A DNA stretch of 64,000 bases from Xenophilus aerolatus (GCA_029968055.1 JASCNX010000005.1:62001-126000), one strand, 5' to 3'. Positions 45,129 through 55,457 are shown, counted from the stretch's first letter. Made by a program: numbers and translations. The notes: generated by a model from the letters alone, not told the origin.

Positions 45129-45407
45129 ATGAACAGTCTCCCCGTATTCGAGCTTTTGCTTGCGTTCGCAACCATGGCGTTGCTTGGGCCAGCCTTGATC
45201 ATGGCCGTTTGCTTGGTTCTGGCGGCGCTTCCATTGCCTTTTGCTGACTCAGCCGCTGGGACAGAATCCGGCCAGAAGCTGCCGTTCGGTATCAGGCTCG
45301 TTGCTACAGGACAGAGGGCTCAAGAGATATGGAACCGAGTGGAAAGACCGCGCTTCAGGCTCTGTACGCTGTCGCGTTCGTACTGTCGTTGGCCTTTTTG
45401 TACCTAG
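45129..45407 (+). CDS. Hypothetical membrane ORF, possibly truncated
   Basis: A 92-codon frame from ATG 45129. The first 40 residues form one long or two short hydrophobic segments (ELLLAFATMALLGPALIMAV); the rest is Arg-rich and runs through one of the CGGCCA motifs at 45265 into the next gene. This suggests only the 5' part is a real, truncated gene. Low confidence. Confidence 0.3.
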   Translation: MNSLPVFELLLAFATMALLGPALIMAVCLVLAALPLPFADSAAGTESGQKLPFGIRLVATGQRAQEIWNRVERPRFRLCTLSRSYCRWPFCT

Positions 45408-45553
45408 GGCGACGCCTCCTGCGGAAGATGCTGCCTGACGGCCATCCGTGGAAGGGAAAGCTGTCGGGTACCAAACTAGTTCGCGCGGCGGGTCTACTCG
45501 GAGTTGCGCTGGTTGCCGCGTACTTTGCTGGGGTAGTCATCCTGTATGGATAG
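45329..45553 (+). CDS. Small hypothetical membrane protein
   Basis: A 74-residue protein with two predicted membrane segments (ALYAVAFVLSLAFLYLG and LLGVALVAAYFAGVVILYG) joined by a basic loop (RRLLRKMLPDGHPWKGK). It overlaps the preceding frame by 79 bp. No family recognised. Confidence 0.5.
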   Translation: MEPSGKTALQALYAVAFVLSLAFLYLGRRLLRKMLPDGHPWKGKLSGTKLVRAAGLLGVALVAAYFAGVVILYG

Positions 45554-45631
45554 GCAACATTCGGGCCACCAGAAACCGGTCGCACACACCTTCGGCCGCG
45601 CCAGCTTCTCGGATCGCGCACAATTTATGCC

Positions 45632-45907
45632 ATGACTTTCACCTGGTTGTTGCTTGCGGCAGCGGTGCTGTTTGGGTTTCTCGCCTATGACGCTGCGCGC
45701 CTGTCGTCTTCAGCATGCAATGTGCCCTACGCGCTGGATGCAAAAGCCTGGGGTGAAGATGTCGCGCATGTCTCGCTTGCCGAACAGGAGCAGCGGAAGC
45801 GATACCACGCGCACCGCGGACTTGGCGACCTCGGCCAATCTGTCTGGCTTTTCGTCGTCCTCTGCATTGGCTCCCTTGCCGGGGCCGCCTGCACCCTCGT
45901 TCTTTGA
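45632..45907 (+). CDS. Small hypothetical membrane protein
   Basis: A 91-residue protein with N-terminal (FTWLLLAAAVLFGFLAYDAA) and C-terminal (VWLFVVLCIGSLAGAACTLV) membrane segments around a polar middle of about 45 residues. No family recognised. A CGGCCA-type motif follows its stop at 45922. Confidence 0.55.
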   Translation: MTFTWLLLAAAVLFGFLAYDAARLSSSACNVPYALDAKAWGEDVAHVSLAEQEQRKRYHAHRGLGDLGQSVWLFVVLCIGSLAGAACTLVL

Positions 45908-46001
45908 GCAAGCGGCTGTGAACGGCCAATAGGTGCCGCTCGCGGCTGCCCATAAATACGCAACGCTTGCAGCAGCGGAGACTGAGCCGAGCCGATTCTT
46001 C

Positions 46002-46727
46002 TCAGGGGTTTGCTTGTACAGTCGCGTGGACTATCGCGCTCGTGCTGCCAAAGAGCGTCTTGCCGTCCTGCGATTGGCGCACTTGGCGATAGTTGGCGTA
46101 GACGATGCGCATGCCCTTGATAAGCGTGTTCGCAGATATGCCAATCACTCGTCGGTTCTCGCCGGTATCGGCTCGTATGTCACTTCCAACAATGAAGTAC
46201 AGAGCGTCGTCATCCGCTTTTAGAACTTGCGCGCCAACAATCTTGAAGTCCGCGCCGCTCACCAAATCGTTGAGTGCGGCCTGCGCTTCGGCAGTCGTGC
46301 GTGAAAAGATGTTGGGGTCTTTAGATACTGCACCGCCCAACAGGCGGACGAACTCTTTTCGACTCACGCCCTCTATGGGTCGCAATTGACCATCTCGGTC
46401 CAGCATTACGGCTGAGACGAGCCAGTCCGAAGCACTCACCGACTCAAACGGCGCAATCTTCCTCCACTTCGCCACCTCTTCGCACTGCAGGAATACCGAC
46501 AGAATTCTGCTGGATGGCCCGGTACCTTTGGCAGTCAGTTCAATGAACTTTTGTTCGCCCAGCGTGTCGCCGATCTTGCAGTATCCCTGCGGCGACGGCA
46601 GTTCAATCGTCTTGCCCGCGAGCGAGAACTGCTCAGAGCGCGCGGGGGTAGCAGCGGCGAGCGCCATTGAGGCAAAGCTTGCGATTCGTATCAGCGTAGA
46701 GATACGAAATCTGGGGTGAATGGCCAC
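46002..46727 (-). CDS. Hypothetical exported protein
   Basis: A 241-residue protein with a signal peptide of about 31 residues (cleavage near TPARSEQ). The mature part has two cysteines (GYCKIGD and LQCEEVAKW) and no recognised motif. It is the only long leftward gene of this block, and codon use is less GC-biased than in the flanks. A role as a periplasmic immunity protein is conceivable but unsupported. Confidence 0.6.
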   Translation of the reverse strand: MAIHPRFRISTLIRIASFASMALAAATPARSEQFSLAGKTIELPSPQGYCKIGDTLGEQKFIELTAKGTGPSSRILSVFLQCEEVAKWRKIAPFESVSASDWLVSAVMLDRDGQLRPIEGVSRKEFVRLLGGAVSKDPNIFSRTTAEAQAALNDLVSGADFKIVGAQVLKADDDALYFIVGSDIRADTGENRRVIGISANTLIKGMRIVYANYRQVRQSQDGKTLFGSTSAIVHATVQANP

Positions 46728-47020
46728 TGTCTACCTTCGAAATAGTCTATGGCGTCGCTGCCATCTTCCATGAAGATACCAGAACGTAACGTGCACTCAA
46801 CCTCTTGGAGAGCTGCATCGCTACGGCAAGGGGTTCTGAAAGTACTCGACCGACTGCTTTTTGGAGCACATCGAACTTCCGCTAAGGGTCCGATGCCGCG
46901 GCACAATGATCGGGAACGAGAGGCCGAAATCGGACAGGACCGGACGTTCCTCGCTGTGGGTCGATTCGACCCGAGCAGTCACCTCTAGCAACCAGTGCGA
47001 CCCCTGTGGTCGCCAGAAAC
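46728..47020. other. Intergenic stretch, no convincing gene
   Basis: About 290 bp between the exported protein start and the next rightward gene. Short overlapping frames exist on both strands, none with a good ribosome site or recognisable product. Probably promoter plus gene remnants. Confidence 0.4.
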
Positions 47021-47350
47021 ATGCCCGCAGAGCCATCGCCATCGACGCCTGATTCCGGTGAGTACCTCGACTGGATGTGCATTGGTCTGCGTCGCGTTTC
47101 CGACGACGACCGCGAGTGTGTCTACCAGTTCAGTAGCAATCTCTACCGTGCCGTCGGGCCGAACCGCAACGATCAGGCCGAAGCCGTCTCCGGTCGGCTG
47201 AAGCTCGTCAAGAAAACTGGAAAGTTTGAGTTACTTGAGCCGATGCCCGGTGATCGCCAGCGTCGGGTCGCCGACCGTGCAGCTCAGAAGATACTCGCCC
47301 ATTGGGAGGCCGGCGAGCTGCCAGAAATCACGATGTACGTCGCTGGGTAG
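47021..47350 (+). CDS. Small hypothetical protein
   Basis: A 109-residue soluble acidic protein (GEYLDWMCIGLRRVSDDDRE, later HWEAGELPEITMYVAG). The ATG at 47021 was preferred over 47006. No family recognised. Its stop is followed by a CGGCCA-type motif at 47357. Size, solubility and setting recall orphan immunity genes. Confidence 0.5.
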   Translation: MPAEPSPSTPDSGEYLDWMCIGLRRVSDDDRECVYQFSSNLYRAVGPNRNDQAEAVSGRLKLVKKTGKFELLEPMPGDRQRRVADRAAQKILAHWEAGELPEITMYVAG

Positions 47351-47408
47351 TTCCTCATTCGGCCACAAGCGGACACCCGACAACGACTCACAGAACCACG
47401 GAAATGAC

Positions 47409-47723
47409 ATGAATCTGGTCTCCACGGACGCCTTTGATCGCCTTCAGCAAGCTCTAGCTGTCGAGCTTCTGCGAACTATCAAGTCGGAATTGGAGAAGGT
47501 CGACGCGCCGGAACAATTGACGGAGCAACTCACGGGTAGCATCGGTTTCGCGGTGGCAAGCCTCATCGACGACACGGCAGGTTTTGAAGCGAATGGGGAA
47601 AACGTATCGCCAGTTCTGACGTTTCTTACTGGCGACAAGACTCTGGAGTTTTGCGGCGGCAACTCGTACATGCATGAGTACGTGCATCGACTGCTGCCGG
47701 GACTGTTTCATCCAGCGGGCTAA
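47409..47723 (+). CDS. Small hypothetical protein
   Basis: A 104-residue, mostly helical-looking acidic protein starting MNLVSTDAFDRLQQALAVEL and ending YMHEYVHRLLPGLFHPAG. No catalytic motif. Its TAA at 47721-47723 lies within the attC-like segment at 47719-47814. No family recognised; immunity-like by setting. Confidence 0.5.
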   Translation: MNLVSTDAFDRLQQALAVELLRTIKSELEKVDAPEQLTEQLTGSIGFAVASLIDDTAGFEANGENVSPVLTFLTGDKTLEFCGGNSYMHEYVHRLLPGLFHPAG

Positions 47724-47814
47724 CAGGAGCCCACTTGTGGAGCCGCAGCGGCAGAATCCGGCCAACAGCAGTCATGGGCGACCGCGCGCCGACAAGGCTT
47801 CCATGCTCGTTAGC
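47719..47814. repeat. attC-like segment (GCTAAC ... GTTAGC)
   Basis: GCTAAC at 47719-47724 and its complement GTTAGC at 47809-47814 delimit 96 bp between two small genes, beginning at the stop codon of the first as integron attC sites often do. The bases adjoining each end also partly pair (AGGAGC / GAGC). The ends do not fit the GTTRRRY core strictly, and no integrase is present, so this is tentative. Confidence 0.25.
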
Positions 47815-47822
47815 ATCTCGGT

Positions 47823-48257
47823 ATGGAAGCCTACAGATTCATAGACAATTTCGACAAGGTCCTCTCCCACTTTGGCGTGTGGCCTAGCTTCCACGATGGC
47901 GAGGTCCGCCGTCTAGTGCTCGACCGGATGAGGCAAACTGAAACTGGCGCTTCAATCCCCACCATCGAGCTTAGTTTGCTTGGCTGGGTGATGGCGGCGG
48001 ACGCTTGGAAGGTCGCTGCAAAGGCCGTCGTTCAAATCGTGTTCGAGGACGTCTTTGACGTCGAGTTGGAAGGCTTCAATAATCAGAACGTCATCACAGC
48101 GCTGAATCTCCGTCTCGTCGGGGGAACCGAGCAGAAGCCAGAGGCGATGCACGTTGAGCTAGAGCATTGCTTCCAGTTTTCGTGCGAATTCAAGGCCTGT
48201 CGCGCAAGGGTAGTATCGGTTAGTCCGTGCCGCGAGGGAGACCAAGCCATGGCTTAG
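47823..48257 (+). CDS. Imm50-like immunity family protein
   Basis: A 144-residue soluble protein. The segment WPSFHDGEVRRLVLDR near residue 20 is the FHD-x-EV-type hallmark I associate with the Imm50 family, and alternating strand-like segments follow (VVQIVFEDVFDVELEGFNNQ). Imm50 proteins neutralise polymorphic toxins. No toxin gene is adjacent, so it is an orphan. The family call is from memory of the motif. Confidence 0.55.
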   Translation: MEAYRFIDNFDKVLSHFGVWPSFHDGEVRRLVLDRMRQTETGASIPTIELSLLGWVMAADAWKVAAKAVVQIVFEDVFDVELEGFNNQNVITALNLRLVGGTEQKPEAMHVELEHCFQFSCEFKACRARVVSVSPCREGDQAMA

Positions 48258-48303
48258 AAGCCGCTCACGGCCAAACCGGACACTTCGGGTCACCTTCGAA
48301 TCC

Positions 48304-48573
48304 ATGGGACTACGCCAACACTTCCGATTTTCGAGCACCTCCCCGGAAACCGTGCTTGAGGTGCTCCGAGGCTTGTCAGCGGTTGCCATCTTCGATGAGC
48401 GCGGCGAGTTTGTTCTCTTCAGCCAGCGCGAAGGCGTCGAGTTTTTGTTCGACTGCGAACTGGTGGAGGATGGAATCGCTTCCGAGCGTTCGGGTGAATA
48501 CTTCACGTTTCTTGGGATATTCCTTGAAGCCCTCACGGGTGCATTCGGCCCGGTTACCGTTGAAGACGCCTGA
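48304..48573 (+). CDS. Small hypothetical protein
   Basis: An 89-residue soluble protein (SPETVLEVLRGLSAVAIFDE, later EYFTFLGIFLEALTGAFGPV). No family recognised. It is preceded by the motif at 48267 and followed by a weaker one near 48580. Confidence 0.5.
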   Translation: MGLRQHFRFSSTSPETVLEVLRGLSAVAIFDERGEFVLFSQREGVEFLFDCELVEDGIASERSGEYFTFLGIFLEALTGAFGPVTVEDA

Positions 48574-48610
48574 TGACTAGGCCGGACGTTTACCCCAGGC
48601 GCACCGCACT

Positions 48611-48910
48611 TTGAATACGATACCAAAGACTGACAGGATTCTTCTCCGCTGCTCCCGAGGCTACAAGCTTGAGCTCGACGGATTGGTGGCTGCTTGGATG
48701 CAAGAGGGCGTCAAGTACGTCGGCGTCCTTGGCGTTGACGCGTCAAAGATCGAAGACATCATCGACGAGCTGTGCGTTGGCGACGGATCGAATCCTTACC
48801 CCATGCTCACCGCGTCCCACGCGCCTCAGGAGACCATCGATGACGCCATGTCTCTCGCCAAACAGCTTTCTGGCGGCTTTGTCGGCGAGGTGAGAATTGT
48901 TGACCTCTGA
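48611..48910 (+). CDS. Small hypothetical protein
   Basis: A 99-residue alpha/beta protein (ILLRCSRGYKLELDGLVAAW, VGVLGVDASKIEDIIDELC, SHAPQETIDDAMSLAKQLSG). The only start covering the whole domain is TTG at 48611. The pattern matches small proteins I have seen annotated as domains of unknown function in proteobacterial accessory regions; function unknown. Confidence 0.55.
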   Translation: MNTIPKTDRILLRCSRGYKLELDGLVAAWMQEGVKYVGVLGVDASKIEDIIDELCVGDGSNPYPMLTASHAPQETIDDAMSLAKQLSGGFVGEVRIVDL

Positions 48911-48963
48911 TGCGATTTCGAGCGTCAGCGCTCGGTGAAGATCGTGCATCATCAACACCCTCC

Positions 48964-49173
48964 TCAATGGCGCTGAACGCCAGATTCAGGTTGTGGTGGC
49001 GTTAGCTCAGCGAATCCATCTAGGCGATAGGTTTCGCGCCAAGTGCAGCGGCAAGATTCACAACCTACCCATGCTGTAGCTTCCCCGCGTTCCGGGTAGC
49101 CCATAGGAGCGCGGTCCAGTTCTTGGGACTGGCAAGCAGGACATTGAGTGCCGTCGTAGTTCTCAGAAGACAT
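48964..49173 (-). CDS. Small zinc-ribbon-like protein (hypothetical)
   Basis: A 69-residue protein with two cysteine pairs, CPACQS near residue 11 and CESCRC near residue 38, a likely zinc ribbon. Otherwise polar. ATG at 49173. No function recognised; orientation is opposite to the adjacent small genes. Confidence 0.5.
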   Translation of the reverse strand: MSSENYDGTQCPACQSQELDRAPMGYPERGEATAWVGCESCRCTWRETYRLDGFAELTPPQPESGVQRH

Positions 49174-49480
49174 CCTTCAACTCTAGCGCGTTGTCAAGTT
49201 CGACACCTGCGCTGACCCCACCCGTCCTGAGCGGGCAACGACTGCTTTCCGGAAACCCCGACCGGCAGATTTGGGCCCGAAGCAGTCATCCGAAAATTTC
49301 AGAGCTGAGTGGCCCCCAACGCTCGACATGTCAAGGCCTCAGCGAGACACCAATCAGGGCTAAACAAATCGCCTAGCGCCGAGTAGGTGATGTTCAAAGG
49401 CGCGAGCGTTGATTCCCGGTGGGCATCATCAGCGTCATCCGCGCACCCGCGCACCCGTGCACCGCGCTTATGCTGCGCCC
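49174..49480. other. Intergenic remnant with inverted motif
   Basis: About 300 bp without a convincing gene. It contains GACTGCTT (49240-49247) and AAGCAGTC (49280-49287) as an inverted repeat enclosing a CGGCCA-related motif, the clearest of the spacer motifs in the block. GC content returns to the genome level near 49430. Confidence 0.45.
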
Positions 49481-49570
49481 ATGGGTCTCTGGGATGCGCT
49501 GCGTGCGCTGTGGGCGTTCTTCGTGCTGATCGGCCACTTCTTCCTGTGGCTGTTCAACCTCGGGCGCTGA
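49481..49570 (+). CDS. 29-residue single-span membrane peptide (putative)
   Basis: ATG at 49481 to TGA at 49568-49570. The peptide MGLWDALRALWAFFVLIGHF continues with a further hydrophobic stretch and ends NLGR, so it is almost entirely one membrane helix with four tryptophans. It lies 119 bp ahead of the molybdoenzyme gene. No clear ribosome site. It may be a genuine small protein or chance. Confidence 0.3.
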   Translation: MGLWDALRALWAFFVLIGHFFLWLFNLGR

Positions 49571-49689
49571 GGCGCTGAGGCGCTGAGTTCCTGGCGCCGC
49601 ACGGCCGGCGCCGCCTCATTGCCTTCGTGAATGGGGCGATGCGCCGAATCCATTTGACCGCGCCGCCGCGCCCGGCCGACACTGCCCCG

Positions 49690-52023
<2,334 letters not shown>

Positions 52024-52042
52024 CGAAAGGTCCGCGGTCGCA

Positions 52043-52351
52043 GTGGACGATCTCACCGCCGCGATCCTGCACGCTCTGGCGGACGAGTCCGGCGCGGACG
52101 GCATGTCGCTGCCGCGCCTGGGCAAGCGCCTGGGGCAGGGCGCCAGCGTGCTGCTGCGCCATCTGGCGCTGATGGGCGATGCGCCGGTCGGTGGTGTGGC
52201 CGGGCCCGGCTGGGTGCGGGTGGTGCGCGACGGCGATCGCTGGGTCGTGCACCTGACCGGTGCCGGCCGGCAGGAGTCCGTGGCCAACGGGGCTTCTTTC
52301 CGACAGGCGCTGTCTGCGTCGGCCGTCCGCCCACCCTCGCCAAGCGCTTGA
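52043..52351 (+). CDS. Small winged-helix-like partner of the molybdoenzyme
   Basis: A 102-residue protein starting with GTG at 52043, 19 bp after the molybdoenzyme stop. VDDLTAAILHALADESGADG, LPRLGKRLGQGASVLLRHLA and a strand pair (WVRVVRDGDRWVVHLT) suggest a winged helix. Small genes of this type follow FdhF/YdeP genes in related genomes, as I recall. The C-terminal Ser/Pro/Ala tail is probably disordered. Confidence 0.6.
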   Translation: MDDLTAAILHALADESGADGMSLPRLGKRLGQGASVLLRHLALMGDAPVGGVAGPGWVRVVRDGDRWVVHLTGAGRQESVANGASFRQALSASAVRPPSPSA

Positions 52352-52388
52352 ACATGCACCGGGGCGCCGTCGCGCCCGGGAGATTCGC

Positions 52389-54662
52389 ATGACCCTCGCA
52401 TCCTGGATCGGCCGCCGCGCCATGAAGCCCTTCGCCAATGCCCTACCGCCCTTGGGCGAAACGGAACGCGCTGCGCTCGAGGCGGGCACCGTCGGCTTCG
52501 AAGGCCAGCTCTTCGCCGGCCGGCCCGACTTCGACGCGCTTGTCGGCATGGGCCCCAACCGCCTCACGCCCGCGGAGCAGTCCTTCCTCGACCTTGAAGT
52601 GCGACAGCTGTGCCGCATGCTCGACGACCACGCGATCGACGAGGCGCAGGACCTGCCGCCCGAGGTCTGGCAGTTCCTGCGCGAGAAGCGCTTCTTCGGA
52701 ATGATCATCCCGCAGGCCTTCGGCGGCCTGGGCTTCAGCCACCACGCGCATGCCACGGTGGTGGCGCGCATCGCCACCGTCAACGTGGCCACCGCGGTGA
52801 CGGTGATGGTGCCCAACTCGCTCGGCCCGGCCGAGCTGCTGCTGCGCTACGGCACCGAGGCCCAGCAGCAGCATTACCTGCCGCGCCTGGCGGACGGGCG
52901 CGAGCTGCCGTGCTTCGGCCTCACCTCGCCGTACGCGGGCTCCGACGCCGCCGCGATCCCCGACCGCGGCGTGCTGGTCGAGCGCGAATTCGAGGGCCGC
53001 ATGACGCGCGGCTTCCTGGTCGACTTCGACAAGCGCTACATCACGCTCGCGCCGGTCGCCACGGTGGTGGGCCTGGCCTTCCACGCGCACGACCCGTCGC
53101 AGGCCGAGTGGGCGCGCGACCTGGGCATCACCTGCGCGCTGATCCCCGTGCCGCAGGCCGGCATGGAGATCGGCCGGCGCCACCGGCCGATGGAGTCGGC
53201 CTTCATGAACGGCCCGATCCGCGGCGAGCAAGTGTTCGTGCCCATGGACTGGGTCATCGGCGGCGAGGCGCAGGTCGGCCAGGGCTGGCGCATGCTGATG
53301 GAATGCCTGGCGGCGGGGCGCGCGATCTCGCTGCCCGCGCTGGGCTCGGCCATGCAGCAGACGGCGCTCTTCGTGGCCAACGGCTACGGGCAGGTCCGCG
53401 AGCAGTTCGGCCTGCCGATCGGCCGCTTCGACGCGGTGGCCGGCATCGTGGCTGGCATGGCGGCCGAGCTCTACGCCACCGATGCGGCGCGGCGCTACAC
53501 CGCGGCGGCGCTGGACGCCGGCGAGCGGCCCAGCGTCGCCAGCGCCATCCTCAAGGTGCAGCTCACCGAGGCGGGCCGGCGCGCCGTCAACCACGGCATG
53601 GACATCCTGGGCGGCAAGGGCATCATCGCCGGCCCGTCGAACCTACTAGGCATCGCCTACCGGCAGGCGCCGATCGCGATCACGGTGGAGGGCGCCAACC
53701 TGCTGACGCGGGCGCTGATCGTCTTCGGCCAGGGGGCCGTGCGCTGCCATCCGCATGTGCAGGCCGAGATGGCCGCGGTCCAGGCCCGGGACGAGGAGGC
53801 GCTGGGCCGCGCGCTGCTGGCGCACGGCCGGCATGCAGCGCGCAACCTCTTCGCGGGCCTGTTCGGCGCCAGGCTGCGCGGCAATCCGCCCGATGCGCTC
53901 GCCCGCGAGGCACGCCTGATCGCGCGCATGAGCGCCAAGTACGCCTTCACGGCCGACCTGGCGATGGGGCTGCTCGGCGGCAAGCTCAAGCGCATGGAGC
54001 TGCTGTCGGCGCGCCTGGGCGACGTGCTGGCCCACCTGTACCTGGCCAGCGCCTGCGTGTGGCGCTTCCAGGCGATGGACCAGGCCTCGCCCACGATGGT
54101 GCCGGTGGCGCGGGCGGCGATCCGGCTGCAGCTCGACGCGGCGGCGGCCATCCTGCGCGAGCTGTACGCCAACCTGCCCACGCCGGGCCGGCGAGCGCTG
54201 GGGCGGCTGGTCATGGCCGGCACCGGCCACCTGGCACCGATGCGCGACGTGCCGCTGCTGCAGCTGGCCGAACAGCTGCGCACCGAGCCGGCGCTGGTCG
54301 CGGCCCTGGTGCCCGACCTGGCGCGGCCGGCGGCCGGCGGCCTGCGCGACCTGATGGAAGCGCTGGAGCTGGCCCAGCGCCTGGGCCCGGAAACCGCCAC
54401 GCTCAACCGCGCGCTGCGCCGCACGCGTTCGCTGGACGAGGCGGCCCGCTCGGCGCGCGACCCCGCACTGGCGCGCGCCTACCTGGAAGCGGCCGACCGC
54501 GTGATCCAGGTCGACGACGTGCCCGGCCCGGCCAGCCGCCGGCAGTCGCAGCCGGCCAACGAGGCGCCCGCGGGCTTCAGTGCGGGGCCAGCGAGCGCAG
54601 AGCCTGCGCCGTCGGCGCATCCGCCGGAAAGAAGGACTCCACAGCCAGTTCCTGCAAGGTGA
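52389..54662 (+). CDS. fadE: Acyl-CoA dehydrogenase, FadE type
   Basis: A 757-residue enzyme for the first step of fatty acid beta-oxidation. It has the usual acyl-CoA dehydrogenase core (FFGMIIPQAFGGLGFSHHAH, ELPCFGLTSPYAGSDAA, MDILGGKGIIAGPSNLLGIA) followed by the about 280-residue C-terminal region found in FadE. An upstream GTG is in frame, but ATG 52389 (MTLASWIGRR) is the sensible start. The last 45 residues are Pro/Ala/Ser-rich and read across the 3' end of the opposing XRE gene (86-bp overlap). Confidence 0.88.
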   Translation: MTLASWIGRRAMKPFANALPPLGETERAALEAGTVGFEGQLFAGRPDFDALVGMGPNRLTPAEQSFLDLEVRQLCRMLDDHAIDEAQDLPPEVWQFLREKRFFGMIIPQAFGGLGFSHHAHATVVARIATVNVATAVTVMVPNSLGPAELLLRYGTEAQQQHYLPRLADGRELPCFGLTSPYAGSDAAAIPDRGVLVEREFEGRMTRGFLVDFDKRYITLAPVATVVGLAFHAHDPSQAEWARDLGITCALIPVPQAGMEIGRRHRPMESAFMNGPIRGEQVFVPMDWVIGGEAQVGQGWRMLMECLAAGRAISLPALGSAMQQTALFVANGYGQVREQFGLPIGRFDAVAGIVAGMAAELYATDAARRYTAAALDAGERPSVASAILKVQLTEAGRRAVNHGMDILGGKGIIAGPSNLLGIAYRQAPIAITVEGANLLTRALIVFGQGAVRCHPHVQAEMAAVQARDEEALGRALLAHGRHAARNLFAGLFGARLRGNPPDALAREARLIARMSAKYAFTADLAMGLLGGKLKRMELLSARLGDVLAHLYLASACVWRFQAMDQASPTMVPVARAAIRLQLDAAAAILRELYANLPTPGRRALGRLVMAGTGHLAPMRDVPLLQLAEQLRTEPALVAALVPDLARPAAGGLRDLMEALELAQRLGPETATLNRALRRTRSLDEAARSARDPALARAYLEAADRVIQVDDVPGPASRRQSQPANEAPAGFSAGPASAEPAPSAHPPERRTPQPVPAR

Positions 54663-55404
54663 CGTCCACGGGCGTGCCGAATATCGTCGTGGTGCTGATG
54701 AAGCTCAGCACACCGGCGTCGGTGCGCAGGCGGAAGGGCACCACCACGCTGGCGAGCTCGCCGCCGCCCGCTGCGGCCTCGGTGCCGGGGTCGGCCACCG
54801 GGTAGGCCGCCAGCTCGTCGTGCAGGGCCTGCAGCTGCGCGTCGCCCGTCGCGGCGACCTGCTGCAGCAGCCGCTCCAGCAGGTGGGCGCGCCACTGCGC
54901 CAGGTTGGCGATGCGCGGCGCCAGGCCCTCGGGGTGCAGGCTCAGGCGCAGCACGTTGATCGGGCCTTCGAGCAGCCGCGGCGCCGCGCCCGCCATCAGC
55001 AGCGGCACCAGCGCGTTGTGGGCCACCAGCTGCCAGTGGCGGTCGACGGCCAGGGCGGGGTAGGGCTCGTGGCCCTTGAGCACCAGCTGCACGGCCTCGC
55101 GCGCGGCGGCCAGGGCGGGATCGTCCAGCGCACGTTGCCGGTACATGGGCGCATAGCCGGCCGCCACCAGCAGCGCATTGCGCTCGCGCAGCGGTACGGC
55201 CAGGCGCTCGGCCAGGCGCAGCACCATCTCGCGGCTGGGGGCGGCGCGGCCGGTTTCCACGTAGCTCAGGTGGCGGGTCGAGATCTCGGCCTCCTGCGCC
55301 AGGTCGAGCTGGCTCATGCGGCGGTGCTGGCGCCAGTGGCGCAGGTGCATGCCGAAGGGGTCGCGGGCACCGGGGCGGCCGGCGTGGGCGTGGGCGGTCG
55401 TCAT
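54577..55404 (-). CDS. XRE-family regulator with MmyB-like C-terminal domain
   Basis: A 275-residue regulator. The N-terminal helix-turn-helix spans HWRQHRRMSQLDLAQEAEIS and TRHLSYVETGRAAPSREMVL, about residues 20-60, and the MmyB-like ligand-binding region contains YPALAVDRHWQLVAHNALVP. The C-terminus (GTPVDVTLQELAVESFFPAD) is typical of the family. Such regulators often adjoin acyl-CoA or SDR genes. A palindrome lies 37 bp upstream of its ATG. It converges on and overlaps fadE by 86 bp. Confidence 0.85.
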   Translation of the reverse strand: MTTAHAHAGRPGARDPFGMHLRHWRQHRRMSQLDLAQEAEISTRHLSYVETGRAAPSREMVLRLAERLAVPLRERNALLVAAGYAPMYRQRALDDPALAAAREAVQLVLKGHEPYPALAVDRHWQLVAHNALVPLLMAGAAPRLLEGPINVLRLSLHPEGLAPRIANLAQWRAHLLERLLQQVAATGDAQLQALHDELAAYPVADPGTEAAAGGGELASVVVPFRLRTDAGVLSFISTTTIFGTPVDVTLQELAVESFFPADAPTAQALRSLAPH

Positions 55405-55440
55405 GCGGCGGATTCTGGCGCGGCCCGCGGCCGAGCCGCC

Positions 55441-55457
55441 ATGACCTGCGAGGTCAT
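55441..55457. promoter_or_regulatory. Putative XRE operator
   Basis: ATGACCTGCGAGGTCAT: perfect 7-base arms around GCG, 37 bp upstream of the XRE start. The symmetry and position suggest autoregulation; no second copy was seen near acnA or fadE. Confidence 0.55.

Larger units (their letters stand above)
45065..49480. other. AT-richer block of small unrelated genes separated by degenerate CGGCCA motifs
   Basis: Base composition drops clearly relative to both flanks, and gene density changes to single small genes with no shared pathway. Between or just beyond genes lies a recurring degenerate motif centred on CGGCCA followed by AGC and G/C-rich bases: near 45265, 45560, 45922, 47357, 47755, 48267 and 49271, with a weaker one near 48580. 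At 49240-49287 it is part of an inverted repeat (GACTGCTT / AAGCAGTC). The arrangement looks like accreted single-gene cassettes. No integrase or transposase gene is visible in the block. Confidence 0.5.

Noticed and set aside
45129-45553. A single membrane-protein gene broken by a frameshift
   Set aside because: The two frames have separate start codons and the second has a plausible complete two-helix protein; joining them gives no recognisable longer family. Kept as two entries, the first at low confidence.
46691-47082. Short leftward and rightward frames upstream of the exported protein
   Set aside because: They overlap each other, lack ribosome sites and have Arg/Ser-rich composition typical of chance frames.
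48976-49003. AACGCCA/TGGCGTT hairpin as an attC site
   Set aside because: It lies inside the coding part of the zinc-ribbon-like gene and its core bases do not fit; probably chance.
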